A DNA stretch of 64,000 nucleotides from Nereocystis luetkeana. Taxonomy: Eukaryota; Sar; Phaeophyceae; Laminariales; Laminariaceae. The translations under genes and the position numbers were made by a program. This document shows positions 36,540-47,454 of the stretch, piece after piece. The notes under the pieces are model-generated. The model had not been told where the DNA came from. It searched no databases and saw only the letters and a list, made by a program, of their open reading frames with translations. Location of the stretch: positions 8,303,586 to 8,367,585 of the forward strand of contig JARUPZ010000007.1 of the NCBI GenBank assembly GCA_031213475.1, in the 5' to 3' direction. Numbering within the stretch: the first letter of the stretch is position 1; each line of letters begins with the position of its first letter.

Positions 36540-36864
36540 GACGAAGCCTTTGGCTTTCATTGACGGTGCGAGCGACGACGAGGACGGAGGAGGCGGGGTG
36601 GGGGTGGGGGTAGGAGATGGAGAGCAGTGGGGGGGGGGAAAGATAGGCAAGGAACAACTGGTGAGGAAAAGGATGAGGACGGCGGCGGGGAGGAAAAGGT
36701 GGGGGAAGGAGTTGGGGACGAAAAGGAAGGAGGGCAGGAGCAGGAGACGCGAGCAGCGGGGAGGGGGACGAGGCCAGCGAGGAGGAGGACGAGGACAGCG
36801 AGGAGGAGGACGAGGACAACGAGGACGTGGACGAGTACATCGAGGAGGAAGACGAGCACAGCTA
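36540..36864 (+). other. GA-rich tract with an acidic open frame
   Basis: Purine-rich low complexity on the plus strand. The frame ending at TAG 36862-36864 encodes about 40 Asp/Glu/Ser residues (GDEASEEEDEDSEEEDED...). It could be the acidic end of a real protein, but the same frame is broken upstream and no start or splice site is convincing. Confidence 0.25.
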
Positions 36865-37901
36865 GGAAAAAGGTGACGGTGAAAGGGATTTAATGCATTG
36901 TTTTCTTGCTGCTATTATTGTTTGCTTCAGCGCGTGTAAGTAGTGGTGTCCTTTATGTATTGATTTTGTGAGTAGATGTTTCAAGGGTATCCAAAACGTC
37001 TGGCAGAAATGTTCCTAAATTTCGATTTTCTGTTTTCAGGAATACTGAGTTACAACAAATTATCTATTCGAGCCACTTGGAATACTGTCGTACGCCCTTT
37101 TGATTTTGTGGGCTGCTTCAGAACTACCTTTGACCATTTTGTCGGTACTACTGTATATCGTATTACGTGCAGGTGTTTCTGACATCGGGAAAGATCCGCT
37201 GGCCCTGCTGGACGAAGACGACGACATGTCCCCGGATCCCTGGAGGATGAAGCCGTCGGCATGGCGATTCCGGATAACTTTCGCCTGCAAGAGTCAAGGC
37301 CAGCTGCTCTAGACGGTTCTTGAGTGAAACGCGGAGTACTCGTGAGACTAAGTATGGGGTGGCGTGGGGGGTTGGTCACTCGCAAGAGTCAGGAGCGGAC
37401 CAAAGATATGTACGACTATCGTGTGAAACCTCTTGAAGAGGACCAATGCGTGCGTAGCTTGAAGCTTCCGTTAGGTGCACACAACACGGAATCAAGCGCG
37501 GCGGTGGGTGCTTGGGTTTTGCTTCAGCCAAACGAGGAAGAGCAGAGGGAGGGTGCAACAGTCGGAGGGGGCGGGCAGAACAGTCAGTTGGGAGGTTCAG
37601 CTGTCGGAGGAAACTCCGCTGTCTGTAGCAGCATGGGGAGAACCTTACGCCTAACGTGCGTAACGTAGACCATGTGTGTGTGTTCTTCACATTAAACCGT
37701 TCTTTCTACCCGTCGACATCCAGCACAACCAGTGTCCGTGCCGATTCTTCAATCCTAGAAGAGATACAAGTTCTGTGGTCACAAAGCTACGCCACAGAGA
37801 TACTACGTTGCCACGTGTGCAGTATGCACTGCAGTGGGCGATGCAAAGCCATGTCATCATACTAGTGTGACCACGGACTCCTTCGTCAGAGAGTTAATGT
37901 G

Positions 37902-37903
37902 AG

Positions 37904-37947
<44 letters not shown>

Positions 37948-37949
37948 CT
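37902..37949. repeat. (AAC)n microsatellite
   Basis: Sixteen AAC units after TTAATGTGAGAACAACAAC. The flank CCACGGACTCC...TTAATGTGAGAACAACAAC recurs at 47180-47230, so this too is part of a dispersed repeat. Confidence 0.85.
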
Positions 37950-38159
37950 AGATACGACAGGCACGACATACACAATCTATGAAACAGTGAAAAGAAAAGA
38001 AACAATCAAAGAGAAAACAAAAACAAGGTAGACAAAATTTTAAATCGAAAGAGATAAAGAAAAAAAAAAATGAAAGCAAAATCTAGGAGAATGAAACAAT
38101 ATGTACTGAACGGCCGTTCCGGGTAGGGAAGAAGTACAGATATGCAGCGGCAGTGGTAC

Positions 38160-41100
38160 GGTCATGGGGTCGTTGAGAGCGGGCAACATGAGCGTTGGTG
38201 TCTGCAGTCCTCAAGCCTTTCGTTTAATATCTTGATACCAGGTACCAGGTATTGGTTTTCATCATCATGGGTGGATGGAGGCCTGTTGTGTGGTAGTGTT
38301 GTCTTTGTGCAACCTCCGAAGAAATACGTCTCGCACTGTACTCCTTTGTAGAATAAGATTTTGGATATTAAGAATTTGGTGTTCTGCATCCGTTCGCAAA
38401 ATAAGAAATTGGATTTAAGCATTTATGCTCAAATCGGGGGGGGGGGATAAGCCCCAAGCCTTAGCCAAAATAAGACTTTCTTAACTGCTGTCGCGTACGA
38501 ACAGCTGTAGTATGTATGTTGTTGGCACAGCGCAACAATCAATCGTATGGGGGTATGAATAGCAGTGCGTATCGCGGAGAAACCGAAAACCCCAAATAAA
38601 ATATCACTGCTTGTACGTTGTGCGTATTGTTTTTATAAAAACTACTACTGTAAGTTGAAGAAAGTATTTAATCAGTCGAACTCACAGCTGACGTATTTCA
38701 TCATTTTATAAAAAAAAACTAGAAAAAAGCACGGCAGCTGTGAGTTCAACCGATCGGTCGATACTCGATTTCACAATTTGCGTGACAACCGTTCGCGCCT
38801 TTTCCATTACTTCTTCCCCCGCGATTGACTATATTCATATACTGGCCGATGACTCCCCTCGACGGGCTGCCAGGGTCGACGAGACGGTAATACTTACAGG
38901 CTCGATCTCCAATTGATTTCGGCCAGTAGTAGTAGCTTTTCGTGTGACGGTGAGTGAAACAGCAGATCGCACGTGAGGGCCGGGATACAGACAAGACACG
39001 ACAGTCGAAAGTTGGTTTGTAGCAGTTCACAAAATTTTATTTCATGCCTGAAAAGGAATACGAATAGAGAGGGGGGGTAGATATAGGGGTTGGCCAAACT
39101 CGGGCGAGCGGCTCTGTGAGCTGCTGAGAAAAAGGCCCAAACAGACAAAAATGACTCGCTTCTTTGCCGCAGCTTTGGCACATTTTTTTTTTTTTTTCTG
39201 CATACTACGTACGATGACATATATTTTATGTAGTCAGTGCGATTGCCCGAGAACAAACGGCAGGTGAATACTCGTAAGGTGTACCAGGTATAATAGTTGT
39301 TTTTTTTATAGTGTGTAGTTTGATATTATTAATAATAGTTTGGGCTCGTCACATGCTTTCCAGCAACCATTTTTTCTACGAGTACCTTTTTTCACGCACA
39401 ACAACTAACTGCTGACGACTGCTGCTGTAACAACAAGCAGAATTATTATCGTACCTGATATATTTATTGTTTCACAAGCAAGCGCGAGTTCAGTCGCGAG
39501 GAAAAGCGCGAGCCTCTCACATCATTGGCCTCGAGGCGATGGTCCCACGCATCCTTCCGCTTAGTTTCCGTCTTGGTCCGATGCTTGGGCGACGACGACA
39601 TTCAGTTCGCTGTGCTATCGGTGGGAGCTATATTATTAGTCGTGGTGGCTGCTCTCGAAATATGTCGTGCCCGTGGTACGGATCGAGAGCTCGTACGGGG
39701 TAGCAAAAGCGCCAGTATGTTGACAGAGGAGGAGACGACGAAAGGCCCGGGGCATACCCTACTCCACAATTAATTGCCAAGTAACCGTCTCTTCTTGTTG
39801 TATGCGGAGAAGCAACGCGTTCGCACGGGGAGGGAGGACGAGGCACTCGGAGGAGGTGCCACGTTTTTTTTCTGGTCGAACATCGAATGTGTCGCCCTTC
39901 GTTGCACGCTCGATCTATAACATATTCATATCATATGACGAGTACGTACCCACGTACCAGGTTACTGGTACGTATCATTTCTTCTGATACGCAAGCTTGC
40001 AAAGATCTCGATAATTTTCAACGAAGTTCTCGGTCGCACAACTTCATTGTTTCATAATACTTGTTTGGGTTTTTGCCAAAATCAAGTATACCTGGCCACT
40101 CTTCGGCCAAAATCAGTTACATGCTAAAAACAAGTACAAAACACACCCCAGGAGCCCTGCCATTGGCCAGGCTGATATCGTAGCTGATTTTGGCTCGAAA
40201 ACGCCAAGGTATATCTGTTTTTTTCTACTCTGTCTAGCTTTCAACTGATTTTGGCCAACTTTGAACCAATCAGAGAGGCCATACGTACACTGCGGTTGTT
40301 CCTCTCCATATGTATGCGTCTGCCCCCTGCCCGCCCCCCTCGGTTGAAATTATTATGTATTAACGTAAAAACTCTGTACTCGTGCGTTATACGTGAAAAT
40401 ACGTATTTGCATACGCATGCATACATACATGCATAAATAAATAGTATATACGCTGGTTTCGCTTTTTTTCTTCTTTGGGGTGTTCGACGTGCTTCGGTTA
40501 TTAAAATACCTGGTAGTTGTTGTGATGTGTCCTACCAGGGTACTACTCTGTGTTGTTTTCTATGATGGTCGCAGCGGTTGGTACAGCACCCATGGTCTTT
40601 GTCTGCACTCTGCACCCCCCCGCGTCGAGGTGGTCTCAGGCTTGGTACGGCCAAGATAATTTCGCGCCGAGCAGGCGGTTCCGCGAGGACGGTCGAAAAG
40701 ATTTAAAGCTGCCAACGGGGGGGGGCGCCAGAGTAAATTCTCTTGTTGGTGCCCCCGCCGTGGCGAAACAATCGAAGCCTATTAATAGTGACTCTCTGCA
40801 GGTCCAAGTGAAACATGTGGTATCTACATCCCAACGAAAACTAAACAATTTAGATTTTGGAAGCCGTGTGGCACGCTTCATTTTTTACCCGACTTTCATG
40901 GACAGAACACCGCTCGTGGCGCGTGTTTTTTACTTGGTTCTATTTCGTTTTTTCCTGAAATTTCGGCGTTTCACCAAATTCGGCGAGGGTTGAATCTTAT
41001 CGAGTAAGTGCCTCAGTTGGCTGGGGAAATAATCGTTCACCCGGCACAGAACCGTCCCTACAGCAGCTGCGCTCGCGGAACCCATGCGTGCGGTGGCCCC

Positions 41101-41450
41101 ACAGTCATCGGCCTGACTCGTAGGCAGGTGTCGGTGCCTTGGGGAGTGAAATCCATCACCAACTCGTCACGCAACAACGCCCAACGCTTGCTCAAAGCGA
41201 CAAAAAGTCTCATTAGCTATTATTGCCGTCACCGAGCTCAGTCGGTCGGCCACCTCGGTGCGGTCACCTCCTTGTGAACTCGGCCACGAGAGCCCAGAAA
41301 GCTATTATTGCGCCTTCTGCGTTCGGCCATGACTTGCGAATAACCCTAGGAACGACCCCTATCAGCTCTGTGCGCTCGCGAGTGGTGGCACAGCTCGAGC
41401 GGTGGGGTTGCCCGATCCTCTACGGCCTTGTACCTAAATTTCCTGAAAAA
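38160..41450. other. Stretch without a recognisable gene
   Basis: AT-richer, with short homopolymers. Near 40040-40255 a loose inverted structure repeats GCCAAAATCA and TGATTTTGGC blocks, perhaps a decayed MITE. ORFs at 39525-39773 (one hydrophobic segment, FAVLSVGAILLVVVAALEI) and 40550-40993 are unrecognised and unsupported. Confidence 0.35.
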
Positions 41451-41499
41451 CCCTAAAAACTTCGAGGCGACTTTTTGGAGGGGTGAAGTTTTTCGGCTT

Positions 41500-41960
41500 T
41501 TCCCGGAAATATTTGGGGAAAATACCGAAATTTCGGTAAAATACCGAAAAAAACTGAATAACACTCGTCGTTAAGATCGACCCTTAACGAGGGCTATTTT
41601 TAGTTTTTTCCCGGTATTTTCCCGAAATTTCGGTATTTCTTGGTTTTTTTCTGTAGGAAAAAATACCGAAACTCCGGGAAAATACTGAAAAAAAACTGAA
41701 AAACACTCCTCGCTAAGATCGACTTTTTAATATCGGGTATGAATAATTGCCCTGTGGGCCTTCCTCGGGAAAAACCCCGCGCAGGATTGCACGGGACAAA
41801 AACTTTTTCCCGGCGTTCCCGTGCAATTATCGTTCCCGTGACCCCATCCAAACAGTCCCCAAAAAAATGCTGATATCCCGTTCCCGTCCAAACAGTTCCC
41901 GTGGAAACGTCTGATTTGATGTTGTTTTCCGTTCCCACGCCGTGAAACTCCGTGGAAATA
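41500..41960. repeat. Degenerate repeats: ATACCGAAA units, then GTTCCCGT-rich segment
   Basis: AAAAAACTGAATAACACTCG with TTAAGATCGAC (41548-41580) is repeated at ~41688-41722 (AAAAAACTGAAAAACACTCC, CTAAGATCGAC), separated by CGAAATTTCGGTATT palindromes. From 41800 the motif GTTCCCGTG recurs four or five times. Non-coding. Confidence 0.6.
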
Positions 41961-42169
41961 TTGATTTCCCAAGTCCCGTGCACACCAAAACTGCTGCTGG
42001 AAATAAATCATCCCCGCGGGGATTATTCCCCCGTCTTCAGCGTGCCCGGGATCACCGAACAACTCTACGAGTGTGAGTTCTTCGTTCTACCGTTATTTGT
42101 ACCTGTCGACATCCAGCACAATTTGGCCACCAGAGTCCGTGCCGGTTCTTCAATCCTACTGTATAGAGA

Positions 42170-42690
42170 TATACCTCATTGTTATGCAGTAAGCAAAGTA
42201 GACAATGCCATTGCTATGACGCGCGCTCGGAATGGTTTGATGTCACGCAGGGGCTACGGCAAGGCTGCTTGCGATCCCCGTTACTTTTCAACGTGTTCTT
42301 CGCTGCTGCGTTACACGTCGTATTGGTACGCCTCAGCAAAGACGAGGCCATCGTAAGGAGGGGTCTGATTTAATTCAACGATGCTGGAGGAATAGTCGGA
42401 AACCAGGAGCATGCAGGAGCTGTTGGCACGCGTGCGATGGGCTGTATGGGGCATGTTGCACGCCGAGAACGCAGGAATTGCCTCGAAGTAGGCGGAAGGG
42501 TTCGTCTAAGTGATGGCAATTATCGTGACTGTGTCTTCGAAGCAGTAGGCCTCACGGTATCGGAAAATAATACAGAGGCAATGCTTCTGCGAACACCGGA
42601 CCAGACAACCCTCACCCAACCGCTCGTCATCGAAGCAGCAGGCCAGAGGTATAAACAGACGGCTCAATCATATAGAAATACTTACTACAT
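42170..42690 (+). pseudogene. Non-LTR retrotransposon RT fragment
   Basis: DVTQGLRQGCLRSPLLFNVF followed by FAAALHVVLVRLS is the RT motif with QG...SPLLF. After a stop, GLTVSENNTEAMLLRTPDQ and PLVIEAAGQRYKQTAQ continue the post-palm segment. The sequence breaks off at ~42690 and appears to resume at 44683, so a ~2-kb segment is inserted. Confidence 0.6.
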
Positions 42691-43214
42691 GTATCTCACT
42701 CTCTGAGCGTGCTCGGCTGGTACATCCCTTCCTTGCCTTTCAGAGCTCCCACTCGGAAGTCGCCTCCTTTTATTACTTGCCGGGTCTTTTCAGCAGTTAT
42801 TTGCTTTCTTCATTTTTCTTTTGGCACTTTTGGTTATTTTTTCTTTATTTCTTCTTTCGTTTCGTGTGCGTGCGTGTACTCGGAGCACGGCACCGCGGGC
42901 GAGCTCAGCGCCGATGCGGGTGTCAACGGGTACTAGCGGGTAGAGGGGGGGTCGAAAGGGGCGCGGTCGCTGATTTCGTGCCTAGCTAGGCGTCGCGGGT
43001 GCCTCGAGACACGAGGGAGCATGAATGGGCTCTGTCTGGCCTCCATCTGCATAATTCGATTGGGTATGTACGAGTATTCAAGGGTCTTTCGTGATTGCGA
43101 GGTAACATTCAAGCGGTGCTTATTCTTGCGACCGGGCTGAAATTCACAGAGCGGGCTACCCAGTCAGAGCAACAACGTTGTCGAGCTGGTGAACGACGGC
43201 CATGGTGAGCACCG

Positions 43215-43308
43215 TTAACCCTTTTAGGACCGCAGTCTCGTTTTGTGGGCAAATTACTTAGAATTTGAGTGGTTTGTCCCCAAAACGGGACTGTGGTTCT
43301 GAAAGTCA
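43215..43308. mobile_element. piggyBac-like TTAA MITE, copy 1
   Basis: TTAACCCTTTTAGGACCGCA at the left and an inverted partner ending GGTTCTGAAAGTCAA at the right, with internal ACAAATT/AATTTG-type text. Same family as 62704-62800. The right TTAA has decayed to TCAA. Confidence 0.7.
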
Positions 43309-43392
43309 ACGCGAGGCGGGCGGCGGGGCTCGCTGTGGCAGAGAGTAGGGAAAGCTTTACTCGGACCCAATCGGTGGCGAGGTGGTCGCGAT

Positions 43393-43476
43393 GTTCGTTT
43401 AATAAAGGATAGACCACTGAGCTACTCAGTCAGCGCTGACTGAGTAGCTCAGTGGTCCATCCTTTATTAAAGGAAC
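43393..43476. repeat. 84-bp palindrome with Pol III A-box motif, copy 1
   Basis: GTTCGTTTAATAAAGGATAG at the left, centre CTCAGTCAGCGCTGACTGAG, ending CCTTTATTAAAGGAAC. Almost perfect inverted symmetry. The right half contains TAGCTCAGTGG, an exact match to the tRNA internal A-box consensus TRGCNNARNGG; its mirror is in the left half. Confidence 0.9.
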
Positions 43477-43708
43477 AAAAACTTGGATTTGTTCTCGTGG
43501 GTAGAACAAGGGAAATCAGGTGGAGAGAATCACGACAAGAGAACACTCGACCAGAGAGTTGAAAGTGGAGTGAACCACTTAAGTAAAAGAACTCACGAAT
43601 AGGGAGGGGGACTATAGGAAGGAAAAACCAGGCGCTGATTAGGGGCTTGATCAACCCCGGAGGATGTTATCGGCCGGAGGCCGTATCGAGCCCAAAGGTA
43701 CTTCTCTT

Positions 43709-43792
43709 GTTCGTTTTATAAAGGATAGACCACTGAGCTACTCAGTCAGCGCTGACTGAGTAGCTCGGTAGTCTACCCTTTATTAAACGAAC
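43709..43792. repeat. 84-bp palindrome with Pol III A-box motif, copy 2
   Basis: Same layout and centre as 43393-43476, with a few substitutions (TAGCTCGGTAG in the right arm). The left arm keeps the intact A-box on the minus strand. The 232-bp segment between the two palindromes has no recognised coding content. Confidence 0.9.
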
Positions 43793-44123
43793 ACGCGAGA
43801 GGGGCGGGCGGCGTACGAGGCTGAGAGAGAAGCTCTGCTGATGTTTTTTTTTTTTTTACCGGTGCAAGGTGTTCCAATCAGGCAGAAAATTTACTACATG
43901 AGAGGGACGGGGATTTTTTTCATCCCGAAATTCTCGGTTTCATTTACATTGCTTTAGCGGTGCTGCTGCGCCGTGCTGTGCTCTCTTGTTTCGTACATAC
44001 AGCATACCAGGTACCAGGTATCAAAATAATAAATAAGGGCCCCACGACCTGGGGTATGTACGTACGTACGGCAACCGCCCGCGATGCGAAGCGTATGTGG
44101 CGTCCGAGCTGTTTTCTCCTGAA

Positions 44124-44196
44124 GTGTTATGAGGCTTAGATTGGGTAGGCGATTGGTTAACCGTTTATCTTTAGCCCAACGGACTAAGAACTTCAC
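44124..44196. repeat. 73-bp imperfect hairpin repeat, copy 1
   Basis: TGAGGCTTAGATTGGGTAGG followed by CGATTGGTTAACC and GCCCAACGGACTAAG. TTAGATTGGG pairs with CCCAA...CTAA. A second copy lies at 44404-44476. Just downstream (44237-44265) a GTGAGTTCGAATCTCAC stem-loop looks like a tRNA T-arm, but no complete tRNA can be folded. Confidence 0.75.
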
Positions 44197-44403
44197 GAAT
44201 AATAATGTCGACGACGGCAGAACATGGAATGGGTTGTTGGTCGTGAGTTCGAATCTCACGTCCATCATGAAATCGCTTTTTCAAAGATCAAGTGAGTTTC
44301 CTCATGTCAAGAACCTGAAAAATGCTTCTGGATCCCCAGAAATTGGAACCGCGTGTGGTGGCGCGTCGACCCGTTAAAATCCGGTCCGTTCCAGGGGGGG
44401 AGA

Positions 44404-44476
44404 GTGTTGTGAGGCTTAGATTGGGTAGGCGATTGGTTAACCTTTTACCTTCAGCCCAATGGACTAAGACCCTCAC
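44404..44476. repeat. 73-bp imperfect hairpin repeat, copy 2
   Basis: TGAGGCTTAGATTGGGTAGG, CGATTGGTTAACC, CAGCCCAATGGACTAAG, CCCTCAC. Better paired than copy 1: GTGAGG with CCTCAC, CTTAG with CTAAG, ATTGGG with CCCAAT. Confidence 0.75.
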
Positions 44477-44682
44477 ACTGAAGCATGGCGGCGGGACTCT
44501 TGGCATCCTCAAGTCGCCAGTTTGCAACTACGATTATAAAAAAGCTACGTTCAATCATCGACCTTTGTCCGCTTCGCATATTAATAATAGGAGTTTTACG
44601 TACTTTTCCTTCCTCCGCGAGCCTAGCGGGCGGCGTAGGCCGCCCGCGGAGCGAAGCGCCTTGTACATACATACTTAGACGG

Positions 44683-45010
44683 CCTTATTCACGGAAACGA
44701 TGACCTCTCGTTTGAAGTCGACCGACGGATCCGTCTCATGCGGGGTTGCTCCAAGCTCCAAAAGCGGTCGGCTCGGAGTAGTATGATAGGACGACCGCCC
44801 CGCTTTTAGTCTGAAAGTCCGAATGCTGGAGGCCGAGGTGTTTGCGATCCTGCTCCACGGGTGTGTGACGTGGACCCTCTGTCACTTAGCCAAGCTTTGA
44901 GCGGCTTACCACCAAACCCTCTTGTGAGTCATTGGGTTCTAGCGCCGACTTTGTACCGCCGCGCCACCCTCTCGTACGCGAAGGTCCTCAAGACGACACG
45001 TAGCGAGCAG
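44683..45010 (+). pseudogene. Non-LTR retrotransposon, post-RT fragment
   Basis: YLDGLIHGNDDLSFEVDRRI, RLMRGCSKLQKRSARS, then after a frameshift SLKVRMLEAEVFAILLHGCV and TWTLCHLAKL, with several stops. It continues the segment broken at 42690 (which ends in GQRYKQTAQ) and parallels the fragment at 35470-35760. Confidence 0.6.
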
Positions 45011-45151
45011 CGATATAATCAGTGGTCCGGCGTCTGTTGCGCGCAGCGCAACAGGCGACGCAAGGCGTGTTGCGCGATATATATATTATGCGCAAATAAT
45101 GCCCGAAACCAAGTAACAACGCGCGTTTATCGGGATGCCTTGGGGCATATA

Positions 45152-45427
45152 TATTTTTTTCAGCGCCCCGGGGAGCGAGAGGAAACCCTGTCCACACTTA
45201 TTTATCGAGTTTTCGTGTACCGGTTCGAACCCGGTTCGTTTCTTCCACCTTAGTCGGGCCTGTCTCTGACCGTCATCAAAGAGTAGTTTACTGCGAGGAT
45301 GTACGTAGGCACCTGAGTCTAGCAGTATCTCTCCCGACTCAGGTAGTGTAGGAGTTGAACCCACTAAAACCTCTCGATAGTCTCCCCAGCTTGACTCAGT
45401 GCACGAGTCCCCCTTCCCATTTGGGCG
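45152..45427 (-). mobile_element. tRNA-derived SINE, copy 1
   Basis: Same family as 48085-48354. Minus-strand head with AGTGGGTTCAACTCCTACAC (B-box-like) near 45355, body with GGAAGAAACGAACCGGGTTC, and an A-tail (plus-strand T run 45153-45160). No target duplication found. Confidence 0.7.
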
Positions 45428-47235
45428 TCGGTCAGCGGATGTCTTGGAGAAGAATCGAGCTGATCACACTTAGTAATTACGGCCAGCATCCCGACACCGA
45501 GGTCAATCGATTAATATAACGGGTCTGATAAAGTAGCGGCGAATACAGAAAAGCGCCTTTTAAATGTGCTTCGGCAACGGCGAATAGAAAAATTATTGGG
45601 TATGGCGATTGGCGTGTGTATACCAGCGCTTAGCTGATGTGTACGTCGAGACTCGATTGCCGATGGCCGATCAATACACAGTCGACGTTCGAGGCAAACA
45701 CGTAGTCACTGTCGGTACCGTTGTTCGTGAAGCTTCAATAATAGAAGAAAATAAAATATGTTTTGGCGACTCCAGGCCGACATTGATTGTTTTGGCTTGT
45801 CAGCAGATGGAAGCTGATGGTGAGCGAAAGTAGAGTGAGCTCAAAGGGGAGCGGTGCGCGTGTGTGCTCACGGCTCGAAACAAAGGACGGCCCTTACAAA
45901 TCATTCAAACAAGAAACAAAATAGGGAAAAACCCTTGAAGTCAGTTCAATAAAAAACAACACTACTAAGAGACCCCGGTTTTACTGCAACGATCGGTATT
46001 ACTTGGAGTACGCACTCGTGACCTATCTATGTTGTTACTTCAATCATAACAAAATGCTCTGCTACTGGTCCCAAAGGGATACTGAAGTTATATATTCTCA
46101 ATCATTTACCAGTACTCACTCGCGTACTAGATGTATTATATATATACTACTAGGGAATAAAAGACCCTCCCGCCCCCACGGCGGTCAGGCCAGATTCCTG
46201 CAGATAATACAGGAGCTACCAGTATAATAGGCGAGCCAATACGTACATAGGATGGACATTAATTGTGGCCCCGTGCTTTAAATTAATGAAAACCACTTTG
46301 CAAGTCACTTTATGTAGGGCCTCAACAAGCGTTAAAATGATGAATTGTGGAATCTTTATTTGATGTGCTTGCTCGCTCTCTGGAATATCACACTGCAACT
46401 TTAATAGTCGTTGGTTGCAGCAGTACGACGCGATCCAATCTGCGGGTAATACGATAAATGCACAGCAGAGGGACCACACTCGGAGTATCGACTGTTTCCG
46501 TATCGAGCAAATTTCGTACTCTGAATGCTGAGACTAACAGGGTGCTTGCGGCCTCAACATTGCGAGTGACTGGGAGTGTGAGCAGTACTCAACTTCAAAC
46601 CTCAAAATACTGCCTGAATGTTGCGAGTAAGTGCGAGTGTGAGTAGCACTAAAGATACCAATGCCACGGGTGCAAGGAGTGCCCGCAGTATCGGACGCCG
46701 AAATATCCGAATGAGCGATCTCGTCAATATTATCACTTTAATCGAGAGGATGAGGTGTGTTAAAAATCGAGGTGTCAGAGCAGAGGTCAGACGACCGTGC
46801 TGGTAGGATAATGATTTCTTGCTTGCTGTTGCTTCCTTACCTGACTTGAACTTTTTTTCTCTCTCTTCTCTCTTTTGGATGTGTGTGTGTTTTTTTTCGA
46901 TTTTTGATTTCGATTTTTCGACGTCGAGTTGCTATTTTCATCCTGCCTATTTTTTTCTGGGTAGTATGTGGTCTTCTCGGTTTCTGTGGAGACTTGTACA
47001 GCGCATGTATCACAGCGCATGAATCTGATACGTATGCGCGCGGAACTCTTTTTTTCATGTTCTGTCTGAGGTGTAGAATCTTAGATGTGCTTCAGTAATC
47101 GTGTGTACTACTCTTTGCTTATTTTATTTTTTTACCGAGGTATTTCTGCCACTCCAGAGTTATTGGAGCCTGTCCTGCGACCACGGACTGCATTGTGTTG
47201 GGGCGATGAATTAATGTGAGAACAACAACAATGAA
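45428..47235. other. Stretch without a recognisable gene
   Basis: AT-rich, low coding signal. From 46490 to 46680 it has loose copies of GTACTC/GCGAGTG motifs that may be outliers of the TACTCGGAGTA array at 47.45 kb. Confidence 0.35.
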
Positions 47236-47436
47236 ATGAAAACGATGTCGAACTTAATTCATTGCAAACACGAGGATGATGGAGACGGCAGCAGCAGTGG
47301 TAACGCAAAATGTAAATGTCGTACGAGACGTATCTGCACGAAGAACGGCTGTAATTATGGTGGTCATCGACAGAAGAGTGTGCCGGATTGGGTCGTCCTG
47401 AGCAAAGGCCAGACGACGCTCGTAAGATATAATTAT
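47236..47436 (+). other. Short Cys-rich open frame ending at a possible donor
   Basis: ATG at 47242; the frame encodes SNLIHCKHEDDGDGSSSGNA, KCKCRTRRICTKNGCNYGG and then DWVVLSKGQTTLVRYNYEK, up to AAG/GTAGGT near 47443. Composition looks protein-like, but no downstream exon is evident and the sequence enters the repeat array. Confidence 0.25.
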
Positions 47437-47454
47437 GAGAAGGTAGGTGCAGAT

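Noticed and set aside
44124-44265. A functional tRNA gene
   Set aside because: A T-arm-like stem-loop and D-arm-like text are present, but no acceptor stem or anticodon arm can be paired.
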